A DNA stretch of 64,000 nt, from contig CAXXFU010000004.1 of NCBI GenBank assembly GCA_963675235.2, positions 1,054,001-1,118,000 of the forward strand, read 5' to 3'. The translations under genes were made by a program, and so were the position numbers. The notes beneath the pieces were generated by a model. The model saw only the letters and a list, made by a program, of their open reading frames with translations, made no database searches and was not told the origin of the DNA. The DNA comes from JAHJQZ01 sp963675235 (lineage in GTDB: Bacteria; Pseudomonadota; Alphaproteobacteria; Rhizobiales; Devosiaceae). Positions 8,654 to 16,503 of this stretch are shown here, one piece after another; within the stretch, counting starts at the first letter, position 1, and each line of letters starts with the position of its first letter.

Positions 8654-9331
8654 GTGGCAAAAGGCAAGGCGGCCGGCGCCGGACGTCCGCAAACGCGCAT
8701 CCAGCGCGAGAAGCGCGAGCTGATTCTCGAAGCGGCGCTCGAGGTGTTCTCGACCCATGGTTTCCGTGGCGCGACGATCGACCAGATCGCCGAGGCCGCA
8801 GGCATGTCCAAGCCCAACCTGCTGTACTATTTCGGCCGCAAGGAGGACATCCACAAGACGCTGATCGAACGCCAGCTCGACACCTGGCTCGATCCGCTGC
8901 GCGCCATGGATCCGAATGGCGACCCCTTGACCGAAATCCGCTCCTACATCCGCCGCAAGCTGGAAATGGCCCGCGACTATCCGCGCGAAAGCCGGCTGTT
9001 CGCCAATGAGATCCTTCAGGGTGCACCGCGCATCAAGCACATGCTCGAAGGCGAACTCAAACAGCTGGTCGATGAAAAGGCGCTCATTCTCAAGCGCTGG
9101 ATGGCCGAGGGCCGGCTGGTGCGCGTCGACCCACGGCACCTGCTGTTCGCCATCTGGGCGACGACCCAGCACTATGCCGATTTCGACGTGCAGGTCCGGG
9201 CCGTGCTTGGAAGCGATTTCTCCGGCGAGGGCCGTTTCGACGATGCGGCGCGGCTGCTCGACCAGTTGTTCCTGAGCGGGCTGACACCGCACAAAAAGGA
9301 TACATGGCAAAGACTTAACCTGGTTGATTAG
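8654..9331 (+). CDS. rutR: TetR-family pyrimidine-responsive regulator
   Basis: A 225-residue regulator with an N-terminal helix-turn-helix at about residues 26-70 (GATIDQIAEAAGMSKPNLLYYF) and a C-terminal ligand domain with RutR-like features, such as WATTQHYADFDVQVRAVLG near residues 170-188. RutR proteins repress pyrimidine degradation genes and are released by uracil/thymine. The GTG start is supported by AGGAGGG 4 bases upstream. The divergent arrangement with the catabolic operon and three matching operators in the window make the assignment strong. Confidence 0.93.
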   Translation: MAKGKAAGAGRPQTRIQREKRELILEAALEVFSTHGFRGATIDQIAEAAGMSKPNLLYYFGRKEDIHKTLIERQLDTWLDPLRAMDPNGDPLTEIRSYIRRKLEMARDYPRESRLFANEILQGAPRIKHMLEGELKQLVDEKALILKRWMAEGRLVRVDPRHLLFAIWATTQHYADFDVQVRAVLGSDFSGEGRFDDAARLLDQLFLSGLTPHKKDTWQRLNLVD

Positions 9332-9383
9332 CCACGATCATCAAGTAAACCGTCTTTTGACATGTCCCGGGTAGACTGTCCGA

Positions 9384-10115
9384 ATGAACAACTCGGACAA
9401 AGTTCCTGCACGACGAATTGCTATTCTCGTCGACGCCGAAAACATCAGCGTCGACAACTGGCCGGCAATTGCCCGTATATTTGACGGTCTCGGCGACGCG
9501 CGCGTCCTGACCTGTTTTGGCGACTTTACCAATCCGGCCCATGCCGGCTGGCTCGCCGTGTGCCGCGACAATGGCGGCAGCGCCGAGATGGTTCTGGGCA
9601 CCGGCACCAAGAACGGTACCGATATCGCCCTGACCATCGAGGCGATGAAGCTGATCCATGCCGATGCCGCCGAGATGATCGTCGTGGTTTCCTCCGATTC
9701 CGATTTCGCGCCACTGGCCCGGGCCATCACCGCCTCGGGCCGCATCGCCGTCGGCATCGGGCGCGCCGGCGTCTCCGACGCCTTCTCTCGTTCCTTCGAC
9801 CGCTACATCGCGCTGCCTGCATCCGGACAAACAGCGACCGAGCCCAAGCCGGCCCCGACGGCATTGTCGGTAAAACAGGTCGGTCAGTTGCGAGCGCTGG
9901 TTGCGAGACTGGCCGGCGCGGAAGCGGACGGCGCTGTTCCTCTGTCGCGGCTCGGCTACGTGCTGAAACAGGATCACCCCGAGCTCGCCGATGCCCTTTC
10001 CAAGGGGAAACTGAGAAAGGCGCTCAACTGGTACGGACTGGTGAAGGAATCGGGCGAAGGCACAGCCATCCGCGTCTCGCCACGCTCCAAGGCCGAAAAA
10101 CGCGACGTCGCCTGA
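9384..10115 (+). CDS. NYN-domain protein with C-terminal OST-HTH/LOTUS domain
   Basis: A 243-residue protein. The N-terminal NYN (PIN-like) RNase domain spans roughly residues 10-145, with the acidic residues ILVDAENI, NGTDIALTIEAM and VVSSDSDFAPLA. A linker rich in Pro/Thr/Ala follows, then an OST-HTH (LOTUS) RNA-binding domain at about 160-232. Members of this LabA/DUF88 group are thought to process RNA; the substrate is unknown. It follows rutR by 52 bases on the same strand, but no functional link is visible. Confidence 0.88.
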   Translation: MNNSDKVPARRIAILVDAENISVDNWPAIARIFDGLGDARVLTCFGDFTNPAHAGWLAVCRDNGGSAEMVLGTGTKNGTDIALTIEAMKLIHADAAEMIVVVSSDSDFAPLARAITASGRIAVGIGRAGVSDAFSRSFDRYIALPASGQTATEPKPAPTALSVKQVGQLRALVARLAGAEADGAVPLSRLGYVLKQDHPELADALSKGKLRKALNWYGLVKESGEGTAIRVSPRSKAEKRDVA

Positions 10116-10130
10116 CCCGGTGAGATGTCT

Positions 10131-10532
10131 TCAGTCCGGCGTGCCGAGCCCGACGGGATCGACCTTCCAGCCGCGCGTGATGTGCCAGGCGCGCACCGCC
10201 GAATACATGACGACGGCGCGCCAGGTCGGCACGCCGAGCACCTTCAGCGCCTCGAAAAAGACGGCGTCGGCGACGATCTTGGAAAACATCTCGTCGTTCC
10301 ACTCGCACAGATAATCGTGCAAGACCGCCGCTGCGGCATAATCCGGACTGAACGGCGGAACGATCGACCAGAACAGCCGCGGCACCGAGGCGAGATCGGT
10401 CAGGAATCCGTCCGGTACGGTGACCGTGATTCCGGAGCCGAAAAAGCCGATCTGATAGCTGAGCGGACGAATGAGACAGTATTTGCCGGTTCCGGGCACC
10501 GGCATCAGTTCGACTGGATCGGTGAACGCCAT
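10131..10532 (-). CDS. DUF1353 domain protein
   Basis: A 133-residue protein recognised as DUF1353 by VPDGFLTDLASVPRLFW and AAVLHDYLCE, a family common in phages and in bacterial chromosomes with unknown function. I chose the ATG at 10532 because GGAGGG stands just upstream; an in-frame TTG at 10547 is the alternative. Convergent with the NYN gene, 15 bases apart. No other phage gene is nearby. Confidence 0.85.
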   Translation of the reverse strand: MAFTDPVELMPVPGTGKYCLIRPLSYQIGFFGSGITVTVPDGFLTDLASVPRLFWSIVPPFSPDYAAAAVLHDYLCEWNDEMFSKIVADAVFFEALKVLGVPTWRAVVMYSAVRAWHITRGWKVDPVGLGTPD

Positions 10533-10615
10533 CTGTCCCTCCGCCAAAGTGGGCCGGCAGCTTCCCCCGGCGCGCCCTCGCGGTCAATCCTCGCGCCGGC
10601 GGATCGGCGTCCCGG

Positions 10616-11329
10616 TCAGTCGTCGAGTTCGGGATAGGCGCGGAAAATGCCGTCCTCGTTGAAAGGGATACGCCTGTCGGAAATGAGATAGGCGGCGATG
10701 TTGGGCCGTGCCCTGACGGCATCGGCAAGCTCTGCGACACGCGGATGTGCCGGCAGCAGCCGAGTCATCGCCCTGGGGAAGGCATGAGATAGTCCCTCGA
10801 CCATCTGGAACACCGACAGGTCGGCATAGCTCGCCTTGTCGCCAACGAGCCAGGGCCCGGGCGCCGCGTTGCCGGCAAGCACATTTTCCAACCAACCGAG
10901 ATATTTCGGCAGGCGATGGCGCAAAAAGGCCGCCGAATAGAGCTTGGCCTCGGGTTTGTGGTCCTCGTAATAGGCGCTCGGTCCCAGCGGGTGGTGAGTG
11001 TCGTGCACTTCGGCGACGAAATCGGTGATGGTCAGCTGGATCTGCTGGGTCCAGCAGCGCCCCTGAGCGTCTTCCGGCGCCAAACCGAGCTTGCCACCGA
11101 GATGGAACAGGATCAGCGCCACCTGGCCGATGATCAGGCCATCGTCGCGCAGAAACGGTGGCGCAAACGGCTGCACCGCGCCGGCTTCGCCAGCCATTAG
11201 CCGCATCATCTCGCCGTTGCCATGCATGCGGCAGACATCGAGATAGTCGGCGCCGGCATCCTCGAGCGCCAGGCGCACGAATTCTCCGCGCCCCTGCAGG
11301 CCGGGCCAGTAGAAAAGCTCATAAGTCAC
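10616..11329 (-). CDS. glutathione S-transferase family protein (sigma-like)
   Basis: About 237 residues. The N-terminal thioredoxin-like domain (YELFYWPGLQGRGEFVRLAL) carries the Tyr region of sigma/alpha-type GSTs. The C-terminal helical domain contains GPWLVGDKASYADLSVFQ, the usual N-capping box. The GTG at 11329 is preferred because GGGAGGG lies 6 bases upstream; a GTG at 11350 is the alternative. Sits alone after preA on the same strand; substrate unknown. Confidence 0.9.
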   Translation of the reverse strand: MTYELFYWPGLQGRGEFVRLALEDAGADYLDVCRMHGNGEMMRLMAGEAGAVQPFAPPFLRDDGLIIGQVALILFHLGGKLGLAPEDAQGRCWTQQIQLTITDFVAEVHDTHHPLGPSAYYEDHKPEAKLYSAAFLRHRLPKYLGWLENVLAGNAAPGPWLVGDKASYADLSVFQMVEGLSHAFPRAMTRLLPAHPRVAELADAVRARPNIAAYLISDRRIPFNEDGIFRAYPELDD

Positions 11330-11403
11330 GGACGCCCTCCCGTTTCCCACCTTTTAGCGGGATCAGGGCGAGTCGGCCAATCTTCGCTATGCCCAGGCCC
11401 GTG

Positions 11404-12726
11404 CTACTCCGCCGGATCGGGGAAACAGGCTGAACCGGGATTGTTCGGATGCGTCGTCCAGTTGGCGTAGTCCGCCTCGACCTTGCGATTGGTGCGCGGA
11501 TCGACCGAGCCGGGCGCCATCGGCACCATGGTGATGCAATCCTCGACCGGGCAGACATTGACGCAGAGGTTGCAGCCGACGCATTCGGCATCGATCACCT
11601 CGAAATGGCGCTTGCCGTCCCTGGTGTTGGTGATCGCCTGGTGCGAGGTGTCCTCGCAGGCGATATGGCAGCGCCCGCATTCGATGCACTTGTCCTGATC
11701 GATATGGGCCTTGGTGATATAGTTGAGGTTGAGGTGTTCCCACTTGGAGACATTGGGCACGGCGCGGCCGACGATGTCGCCGACCGATGTGTGGCCCTTG
11801 TCGTCCATCCAGTTGGACAGCCCGGAGATCATCTCGTCGACGATCTTGAAGCCATAGGTCATCACCGCAGTGCACACCTGCACGTTGGAGGCGCCGAGCG
11901 CCATGAATTCGGCAGCGTCGCGCCAGGTGGTGATGCCGCCGATGCCGGAGATCGGCAGACCTTCCATTTCCGGATCGCCGGCAATCTCGGCGACCATATG
12001 CAGGGCGATCGGCTTGACCGCCGGGCCGCAATAGCCGCCATGGCTGCCCTTGCCGTCGATCGTCGGCGACGGCGCGAAACTGTCGAGATCGACACCGGTG
12101 ATCGAATTGATCGTGTTGATCAGGCTGACGGCGTCGGCCCCGCCGTTCTTGGCGGCACGGGCCGAATAGCGGACATCGGTGATATTGGGCGTCAGCTTGA
12201 CGATGACCGGCATGCGCGTATTGGCCTTGCACCAGCGCGTGACCATCTCGACATATTCCGGCACCTGGCCGACGGCAGCGCCCATGCCGCGTTCGGACAT
12301 GCCGTGCGGGCAGCCGAAATTGAGTTCGATCCCGTCGGCGCCAGTCTCCTCGACCAGCGGCAGGATGGCCTTCCACGAGCTTTCCTCGCACGGCACCATC
12401 AGCGAGACGACGACGGCGCGGTCGGGCCAGTCCTTCTTGATCTGCTTGATTTCCATGAGGTTGAGCTGCAGCGGACGGTCGGTGATCAGTTCGATATTGT
12501 TGAGCCCGATCAGGCGGCGGTCGCCGGACCAGATGGCGCCATAGCGCGGGCCGTTGACATTGACGACGGGCGGACCGTCCTCGCCGAGCGTCTTCCACAC
12601 CACACCGCCCCAGCCGGCCTTGAAGGCCCGTTCGACATTATAGGCCTTGTCGGTCGGCGGTGCCGAGGCAAGCCAGAACGGGTTGGGCGACTTGATGCCG
12701 ACGAATTCGCTTCTGAGGTCTGCCAT
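11404..12726 (-). CDS. preA: NAD-dependent dihydropyrimidine dehydrogenase subunit PreA
   Basis: A 440-residue subunit with an FMN-binding TIM barrel related to dihydroorotate dehydrogenase (NPFWLASAPPT near the N-terminus, NFGCPHGMSERGMG around residues 155-168, VKLTPNI, ISGIGGI). A C-terminal ferredoxin domain has two 4Fe-4S motifs, CIECGRCHIAC and CVGCNLCVNVCP. With PreT it reduces uracil/thymine to the dihydropyrimidine using NADH. The SD AGGAGGG overlaps the stop of the upstream membrane protein gene. It forms an operon preT - membrane protein - preA with a RutR box upstream. Confidence 0.96.
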   Translation of the reverse strand: MADLRSEFVGIKSPNPFWLASAPPTDKAYNVERAFKAGWGGVVWKTLGEDGPPVVNVNGPRYGAIWSGDRRLIGLNNIELITDRPLQLNLMEIKQIKKDWPDRAVVVSLMVPCEESSWKAILPLVEETGADGIELNFGCPHGMSERGMGAAVGQVPEYVEMVTRWCKANTRMPVIVKLTPNITDVRYSARAAKNGGADAVSLINTINSITGVDLDSFAPSPTIDGKGSHGGYCGPAVKPIALHMVAEIAGDPEMEGLPISGIGGITTWRDAAEFMALGASNVQVCTAVMTYGFKIVDEMISGLSNWMDDKGHTSVGDIVGRAVPNVSKWEHLNLNYITKAHIDQDKCIECGRCHIACEDTSHQAITNTRDGKRHFEVIDAECVGCNLCVNVCPVEDCITMVPMAPGSVDPRTNRKVEADYANWTTHPNNPGSACFPDPAE

Positions 12727-12735
12727 GAATCCCTC

Positions 12736-13128
12736 CTAGTTTGCGCTTGCAGCGAGCGGCCAGTAGCCGACGAATGAGAAATAGAGTCCCGCGATGCCGA
12801 AGCCGATCGTGCTGCCGGTCAGCGCCGATCCCACGGTCTTGGGCGATTTTAGTGTCGTTTCGGGCACGGCGATCAGCGCCGCGCCTTTGAGCGCCGCCGC
12901 GATTCCGAGCAGCGTCACGGCGCCCTGTGCGATCGATCCCCAGAGGAAGTGATTGACGAGGACGGACATGCCGACGATGAAATGCGCCGCGCCACTGAGG
13001 TTGAGCAGCACCGGGTCGGCCTTCTCGTTGCCAAGGATCATCCTTGTGTAAAACCCGCGAGAGACCAGAAAGCCGAGCGCCGTCAGCAGCAGATAGGGCC
13101 CCGCGATCCTGGCGATGAGTTCGGTCAC
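12736..13128 (-). CDS. unknown four-helix membrane protein between preT and preA
   Basis: A 130-residue, strongly hydrophobic protein of unrecognised family. Four likely membrane segments: about 5-22 (RIAGPYLLLTALGFLVS), 42-60 (LSGAAHFIVGMSVLV), 65-85 (GSIAQGAVTLLGIAAALKG) and 103-123 (GSTIGFGIAGLYFSFVGYWPL). It starts at GTG 13128 with AGGAG in the preT C-terminal coding end, 11 bases after the preT stop, and its own stop touches the preA ribosome site. Position between the two subunits of a cytoplasmic NADH-dependent enzyme suggests a role in pyrimidine uptake or membrane attachment, but this is inference. Confidence 0.8.
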   Translation of the reverse strand: MTELIARIAGPYLLLTALGFLVSRGFYTRMILGNEKADPVLLNLSGAAHFIVGMSVLVNHFLWGSIAQGAVTLLGIAAALKGAALIAVPETTLKSPKTVGSALTGSTIGFGIAGLYFSFVGYWPLAASAN

Positions 13129-13139
13129 GCTACCGCTCC

Positions 13140-14474
13140 TCAGCCCATCAGGGCCTTGTGAATGGACATCGCGGCAACCTTGCCGTCCTCGACGGCGGCC
13201 ACCGTGAGATCCTCGCCACCGCTGGCGCAATCGCCACCAACCCAGATGTTGGGCAGCGTCGATTCATTGGTCTCGGAACGGGCGAAAGCCGAGCCGTCGA
13301 GCCCCAGCCCGGCCGGATCGGCATCCAGATGCTGGCCGATGGCGACGAGAACCTGGTCGGCCACGAGCGCCAGCGTCTCGCCGGTGCCGATGAGGGTGCC
13401 GCCATCCTGACGGGTGTATTCGAACACGGCGTTGAGCCGTCCGCCTTCGCTTTCGATCGCCATCGGGCTGGCGTTGAAGATCAGGTGCACGCCGTGGGCG
13501 GCGGCCAGTTCCTGCTCGTAGCCCGAGGCCGGCATGCGCTCGCGATCGCGGCGATAGACCAGTGACACGGTGCGGGCGCCGAGGAGCTTTGCCTGCACCG
13601 CCGCGTCGATCGCGGTCATGCCGCCGCCGATGACGACGACGTCCTGGCCGACAGGCAGTGTGGCGAGGTCGCCGGCCTGGCGCAGCCGGGCGATGAAATC
13701 GAGCGCCGGCTCGACGCCAGGCAAGGCGGCCCCGGGAATGTCGAGAACACTTGCCGCGCCAAGGCCGACGCCGACAAAGACAGCGTCGTGGTCCTGCTTC
13801 AGGCCTTCGAGCGTCACGTCACGCCCCAGCGCCTTGCCATATTCGATGGTGATGCCGCCGATCTTGAGCAGCCACTCGACTTCGGCCTGGGCGAAATTGT
13901 CGACGCTCTTGTAGGCGGCAATGCCGTATTCGTTGAGCCCGCCCGGCTTGTCCTTTTTCTCGAAGATCGTCACCTCATGGCCGAGCATGGCGAGGCGATG
14001 GGCGGCGGACAACCCGGCCGGTCCGGCGCCGACGACGGCGACGGACTTGCCGGTCGACGGCGCGCGCTCATAGAACTGGCTGCCCTTTTGCATGGCCGTG
14101 TCTGTGGCAAAGCGCTGCAGATGGCCGATCTTGACCGGCTTGCCTTCGGCCACTTCGCGCACGCAGACCTCTTCGCACAGCGTTTCGGTGGGGCAGACGC
14201 GGGCGCACATGCCCCCGAGAATGTTCTCGTCGAAGATCGTCTTGGCGGCGCCGAGCGGATTGCCGGCAGCGATCTGGCGGATGAACATCGGGATGTCGAT
14301 GCTGGTCGGACAGGCGTTCTGGCATGGCGCGTCGTAGCAGAAATAGCAGCGATCGGCCTCGACCCTGGCTTCATGCTCCGAAAGCGGCGGATGAAGATCG
14401 GCGAAATTGGCTTCGAGCGTCTTGCTGTCGAGCCGGCCCGCTGCAATGCCGCCCCCATGCCCCGTTTCTGTCAT
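13140..14474 (-). CDS. preT: NAD(P)-dependent dihydropyrimidine dehydrogenase subunit PreT
   Basis: A 444-residue FAD/Fe-S subunit of the GltD-like family. The N-terminal cysteine cluster (CYFCYDAPCQNACPTSID and GGMCARVCPTETLCEEVC) binds 4Fe-4S centres. FAD-binding VAVVGAGPAGLSAAHRLA and NAD-binding VVVIGGGMTAIDAAVQAK Rossmann motifs follow, then a C-terminal FAD motif WVGGDCASGGEDLTVAA. It passes electrons from NADH to PreA. The open frame extends upstream to 14621, but the ATG at 14474 has GGAGG 7 bases upstream and fits the family N-terminus. First gene of the preT-preA operon. Confidence 0.95.
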   Translation of the reverse strand: MTETGHGGGIAAGRLDSKTLEANFADLHPPLSEHEARVEADRCYFCYDAPCQNACPTSIDIPMFIRQIAAGNPLGAAKTIFDENILGGMCARVCPTETLCEEVCVREVAEGKPVKIGHLQRFATDTAMQKGSQFYERAPSTGKSVAVVGAGPAGLSAAHRLAMLGHEVTIFEKKDKPGGLNEYGIAAYKSVDNFAQAEVEWLLKIGGITIEYGKALGRDVTLEGLKQDHDAVFVGVGLGAASVLDIPGAALPGVEPALDFIARLRQAGDLATLPVGQDVVVIGGGMTAIDAAVQAKLLGARTVSLVYRRDRERMPASGYEQELAAAHGVHLIFNASPMAIESEGGRLNAVFEYTRQDGGTLIGTGETLALVADQVLVAIGQHLDADPAGLGLDGSAFARSETNESTLPNIWVGGDCASGGEDLTVAAVEDGKVAAMSIHKALMG

Positions 14475-14629
14475 TGCCGACCTCCGTTTCTGGCGTTCCG
14501 GCCAGGACTCCCCGCAGCGCGCAAGGGCCTGACCCGATGGTCCGATCGTGCGCGCCATCCCGGAAAAACGGTTCCCGGTGCACCATCGGGCGCGCACCCG
14601 AAGCAGGGATGCTAGCCGCAACTCAAATT

Positions 14630-14645
14630 TTTATCAATTGGTCAA
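14630..14645. promoter_or_regulatory. RutR operator upstream of preT
   Basis: TTTATCAATTGGTCAA: right half-site perfect (TGGTCAA), left half 5 of 7 to TTGACCA. It lies 156 bases upstream of the preT start, in the otherwise featureless 294-base gap between preT and the divergent RlpA-like gene. It extends RutR control to the dehydrogenase operon. Confidence 0.7.
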
Positions 14646-14768
14646 AAACAAAACTATCAGGCGCTAACTCCGATCGCGCCAGGACGCCCCGAAGGCGCGG
14701 GGTTTCACAATCTCGCCATACCGCTCGTTTAGCCGCCGCCGCATCACCACCGCCAAAGGATCTGTTGC

Positions 14769-15113
14769 TTGCGTTTTCTCCTCTCCGCCGTGACGGCGCT
14801 TTCTCTCACGATTTCCGTCCTGCCCGCTTCCGCCGCCGACCAATGCGGTCGAGCCTCCTGGTACGCCATTCCCGGTCCCACCGCCTCGGGCGAGACCATG
14901 GACCCGAGCGAAATGACCGCCGCCCATCGCAGCCTGCCGTTCGGCACCATTTTGAAGGTGGTCAATCCGACCAACGGCCGCGCCGTCGTCGTGCGCATCA
15001 ACGACCGCGGTCCGTTCATCAAGGGACGCGTGCTCGACCTGTCTCTCGCCGCCGCCGAAAAGCTCGGCTTCCGCAATGCCGGCGTCACCAAGGTCTGCTA
15101 CGTAAAAGTCTGA
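14769..15113 (+). CDS. short RlpA-like exported protein (double-psi beta-barrel)
   Basis: A 114-residue protein with a signal peptide (residues 1-22, cleavage after ASA) and a single RlpA/DPBB domain: CGRASWYAIPGPTASGETMD, AAHRSLPFGT, VVVRINDRGPF, DLSLAAAEKLGF. The conserved His and Asp of RlpA lytic transglycosylases are present; the SPOR domain of full RlpA is absent. A role in peptidoglycan remodelling in the periplasm is plausible. The start is a TTG preceded by AAAGGA; no ATG is available in frame near the signal peptide. Confidence 0.85.
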   Translation: MRFLLSAVTALSLTISVLPASAADQCGRASWYAIPGPTASGETMDPSEMTAAHRSLPFGTILKVVNPTNGRAVVVRINDRGPFIKGRVLDLSLAAAEKLGFRNAGVTKVCYVKV

Positions 15114-15334
15114 GCGTTTTGCCGTTTTGCTTGAGATCGACGCCGCCAATGCCTGTGCTAAACCAATATTATCCATTTTCTGCTGACATCGTGCCGACGT
15201 ATGTCCGGGAAGAGTGACGATCACTGTTCCGGCCTGAGCATATGGGCGCCCAAGCATTTGGGGCATGTGCCTTCGGACCTTCAGAACGTGACAGGACCCT
15301 GCACGGCCGGCCGGCATGCGATGGAGGCGGGACG

Positions 15335-15913
15335 ATGATTGGAGCAGGCGCGATCGTTGTCGGCGATGCTGGCGGAGCCGGCGAACCCTTGCTGGCGACT
15401 GCCGCCGAATGCGGTTTCGTCTTCGTCAGGCATTATGACGACCAGATACCGCTGGGCGAACTCGTTGTCGGGGCGGTGCTGAGCTTTTTCCTGTTCGCCG
15501 AAGCCGACGACCCCCGGGACCATGCGCCCCTGATCGGGGAGATCCGTCGCAATCCGGCCCGGGAACTTGCCTATGCCCCGCTTGCCTATTTCACCTACAA
15601 CGGATCCGAGGATCTCATCGACACCTGCGTCGGCCTCGGGTTCGACGAGGTCATCGGCATGCCCTTGACCCGCGACCGTCTGAAAGCCGGACTGATGCGG
15701 CAAATCGAGACGCCGCAGGTCTATTACGAGACCGCCGAGTACTTCGGTCCCGACCGCCGCCGCCTGTCCAAGCCTCGTCTTGCCGACGCATTCCTGCGGG
15801 GCCTCAGCGGCGTCCAGGCGGCGCGGCGCATCGAATTCCGTCGCTCCGTGACAACCGGCATCGCCATTCTCGGCGACAGCCTCAAGGGCGGATCGGGCGC
15901 ACGCAGCACCTGA
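15335..15913 (+). CDS. degenerate response-regulator-receiver-like protein
   Basis: About 192 residues, no enzyme motif recognised. The pattern hydrophobic strand - acidic (FFLFAEADDP) - helix - strand (LAYAPLAYFTYNG) - helix - LGFDEVIGMP-LTRDRLKAGL resembles a CheY-like receiver. The usual phosphoacceptor is unclear and the conserved Lys-Pro is Met-Pro. The tail motif YFGPDRRR recurs in alphaproteobacterial receiver proteins. The ATG at 15335 has GGAGG 6 bases upstream; the frame is open from 15242. Function unknown. Confidence 0.7.
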   Translation: MIGAGAIVVGDAGGAGEPLLATAAECGFVFVRHYDDQIPLGELVVGAVLSFFLFAEADDPRDHAPLIGEIRRNPARELAYAPLAYFTYNGSEDLIDTCVGLGFDEVIGMPLTRDRLKAGLMRQIETPQVYYETAEYFGPDRRRLSKPRLADAFLRGLSGVQAARRIEFRRSVTTGIAILGDSLKGGSGARST

Positions 15914-15939
15914 GCGAGACTGCTGCCTGCTCCCCTGGT

Positions 15940-16371
15940 TCAGGTTTCGCTGGCATAAGGCTCCAGCTCGACACCGGCCTCCACGAACATTGCCCGCGCC
16001 GCCTCGAACTCCGCCGCCGGCATCGAGGTCGTTCCGGCCCCGAACACAACGGCGCTCACGCCTGCCTGGATCAATGTGCGCGTGCAGGCCGAACAGCACA
16101 TGTGGGTGACATAGACAGTGCAACCCTTGGTGCGAATGCCCTCACGCGCCGCGAAAGCGATGAGATTGGCCTCGGCATGCGAGGCGAACAGGTATTTGTC
16201 CGGGCGCTCGCGGCGTCCCGGCAGATCCTCAACGCCACGCGGCGGCCCGTTGTAGCCGGTCAGCCGGATTTCGCCATCCGGCCCGACCAGCACGGCGCCG
16301 ACACGGGTGCTGTCCTTGCTCTTTTTCGCCGCGTGCTCGGCAAAGCCCATATAGTATTCGGTCCAGTTCAT
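15940..16371 (-). CDS. dCMP (deoxycytidylate) deaminase family protein
   Basis: A 143-residue Zn-dependent cytidine/dCMP deaminase. Zinc and catalytic residues are in the HAEANLI motif (His, Glu) and CCSACTRTLIQAG (the two zinc cysteines); the N-terminus WTEYYMGFAEHAAKKSKDSTRVGAVLV is typical of dCMP deaminases. The usual PCxxC is CCxxC here. Predicted to convert dCMP to dUMP for dTTP synthesis. GGAGG precedes the ATG at 16371 by 8 bases; a much longer upstream open frame to 17877 is antisense to the MFS gene and rejected. Confidence 0.88.
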   Translation of the reverse strand: MNWTEYYMGFAEHAAKKSKDSTRVGAVLVGPDGEIRLTGYNGPPRGVEDLPGRRERPDKYLFASHAEANLIAFAAREGIRTKGCTVYVTHMCCSACTRTLIQAGVSAVVFGAGTTSMPAAEFEAARAMFVEAGVELEPYASET

Positions 16372-16503
16372 GGTCGGCGCCTCCGCTCTACGGTATTCTA
16401 GGCATACAATCGTCGAATTGCGTGGTTTTTTCGCCGCAGAGAACGGCAGCGGTTCCCTTATCCAAAGCGCTTCAGTAAAAGGTTCTGGGCCTTTTTCCGC
16501 GAT

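Noticed and set aside
10131..10532. Prophage remnant because of the DUF1353 gene
   Set aside because: No other phage gene, integrase or attachment site is nearby; DUF1353 also occurs as an isolated chromosomal gene.
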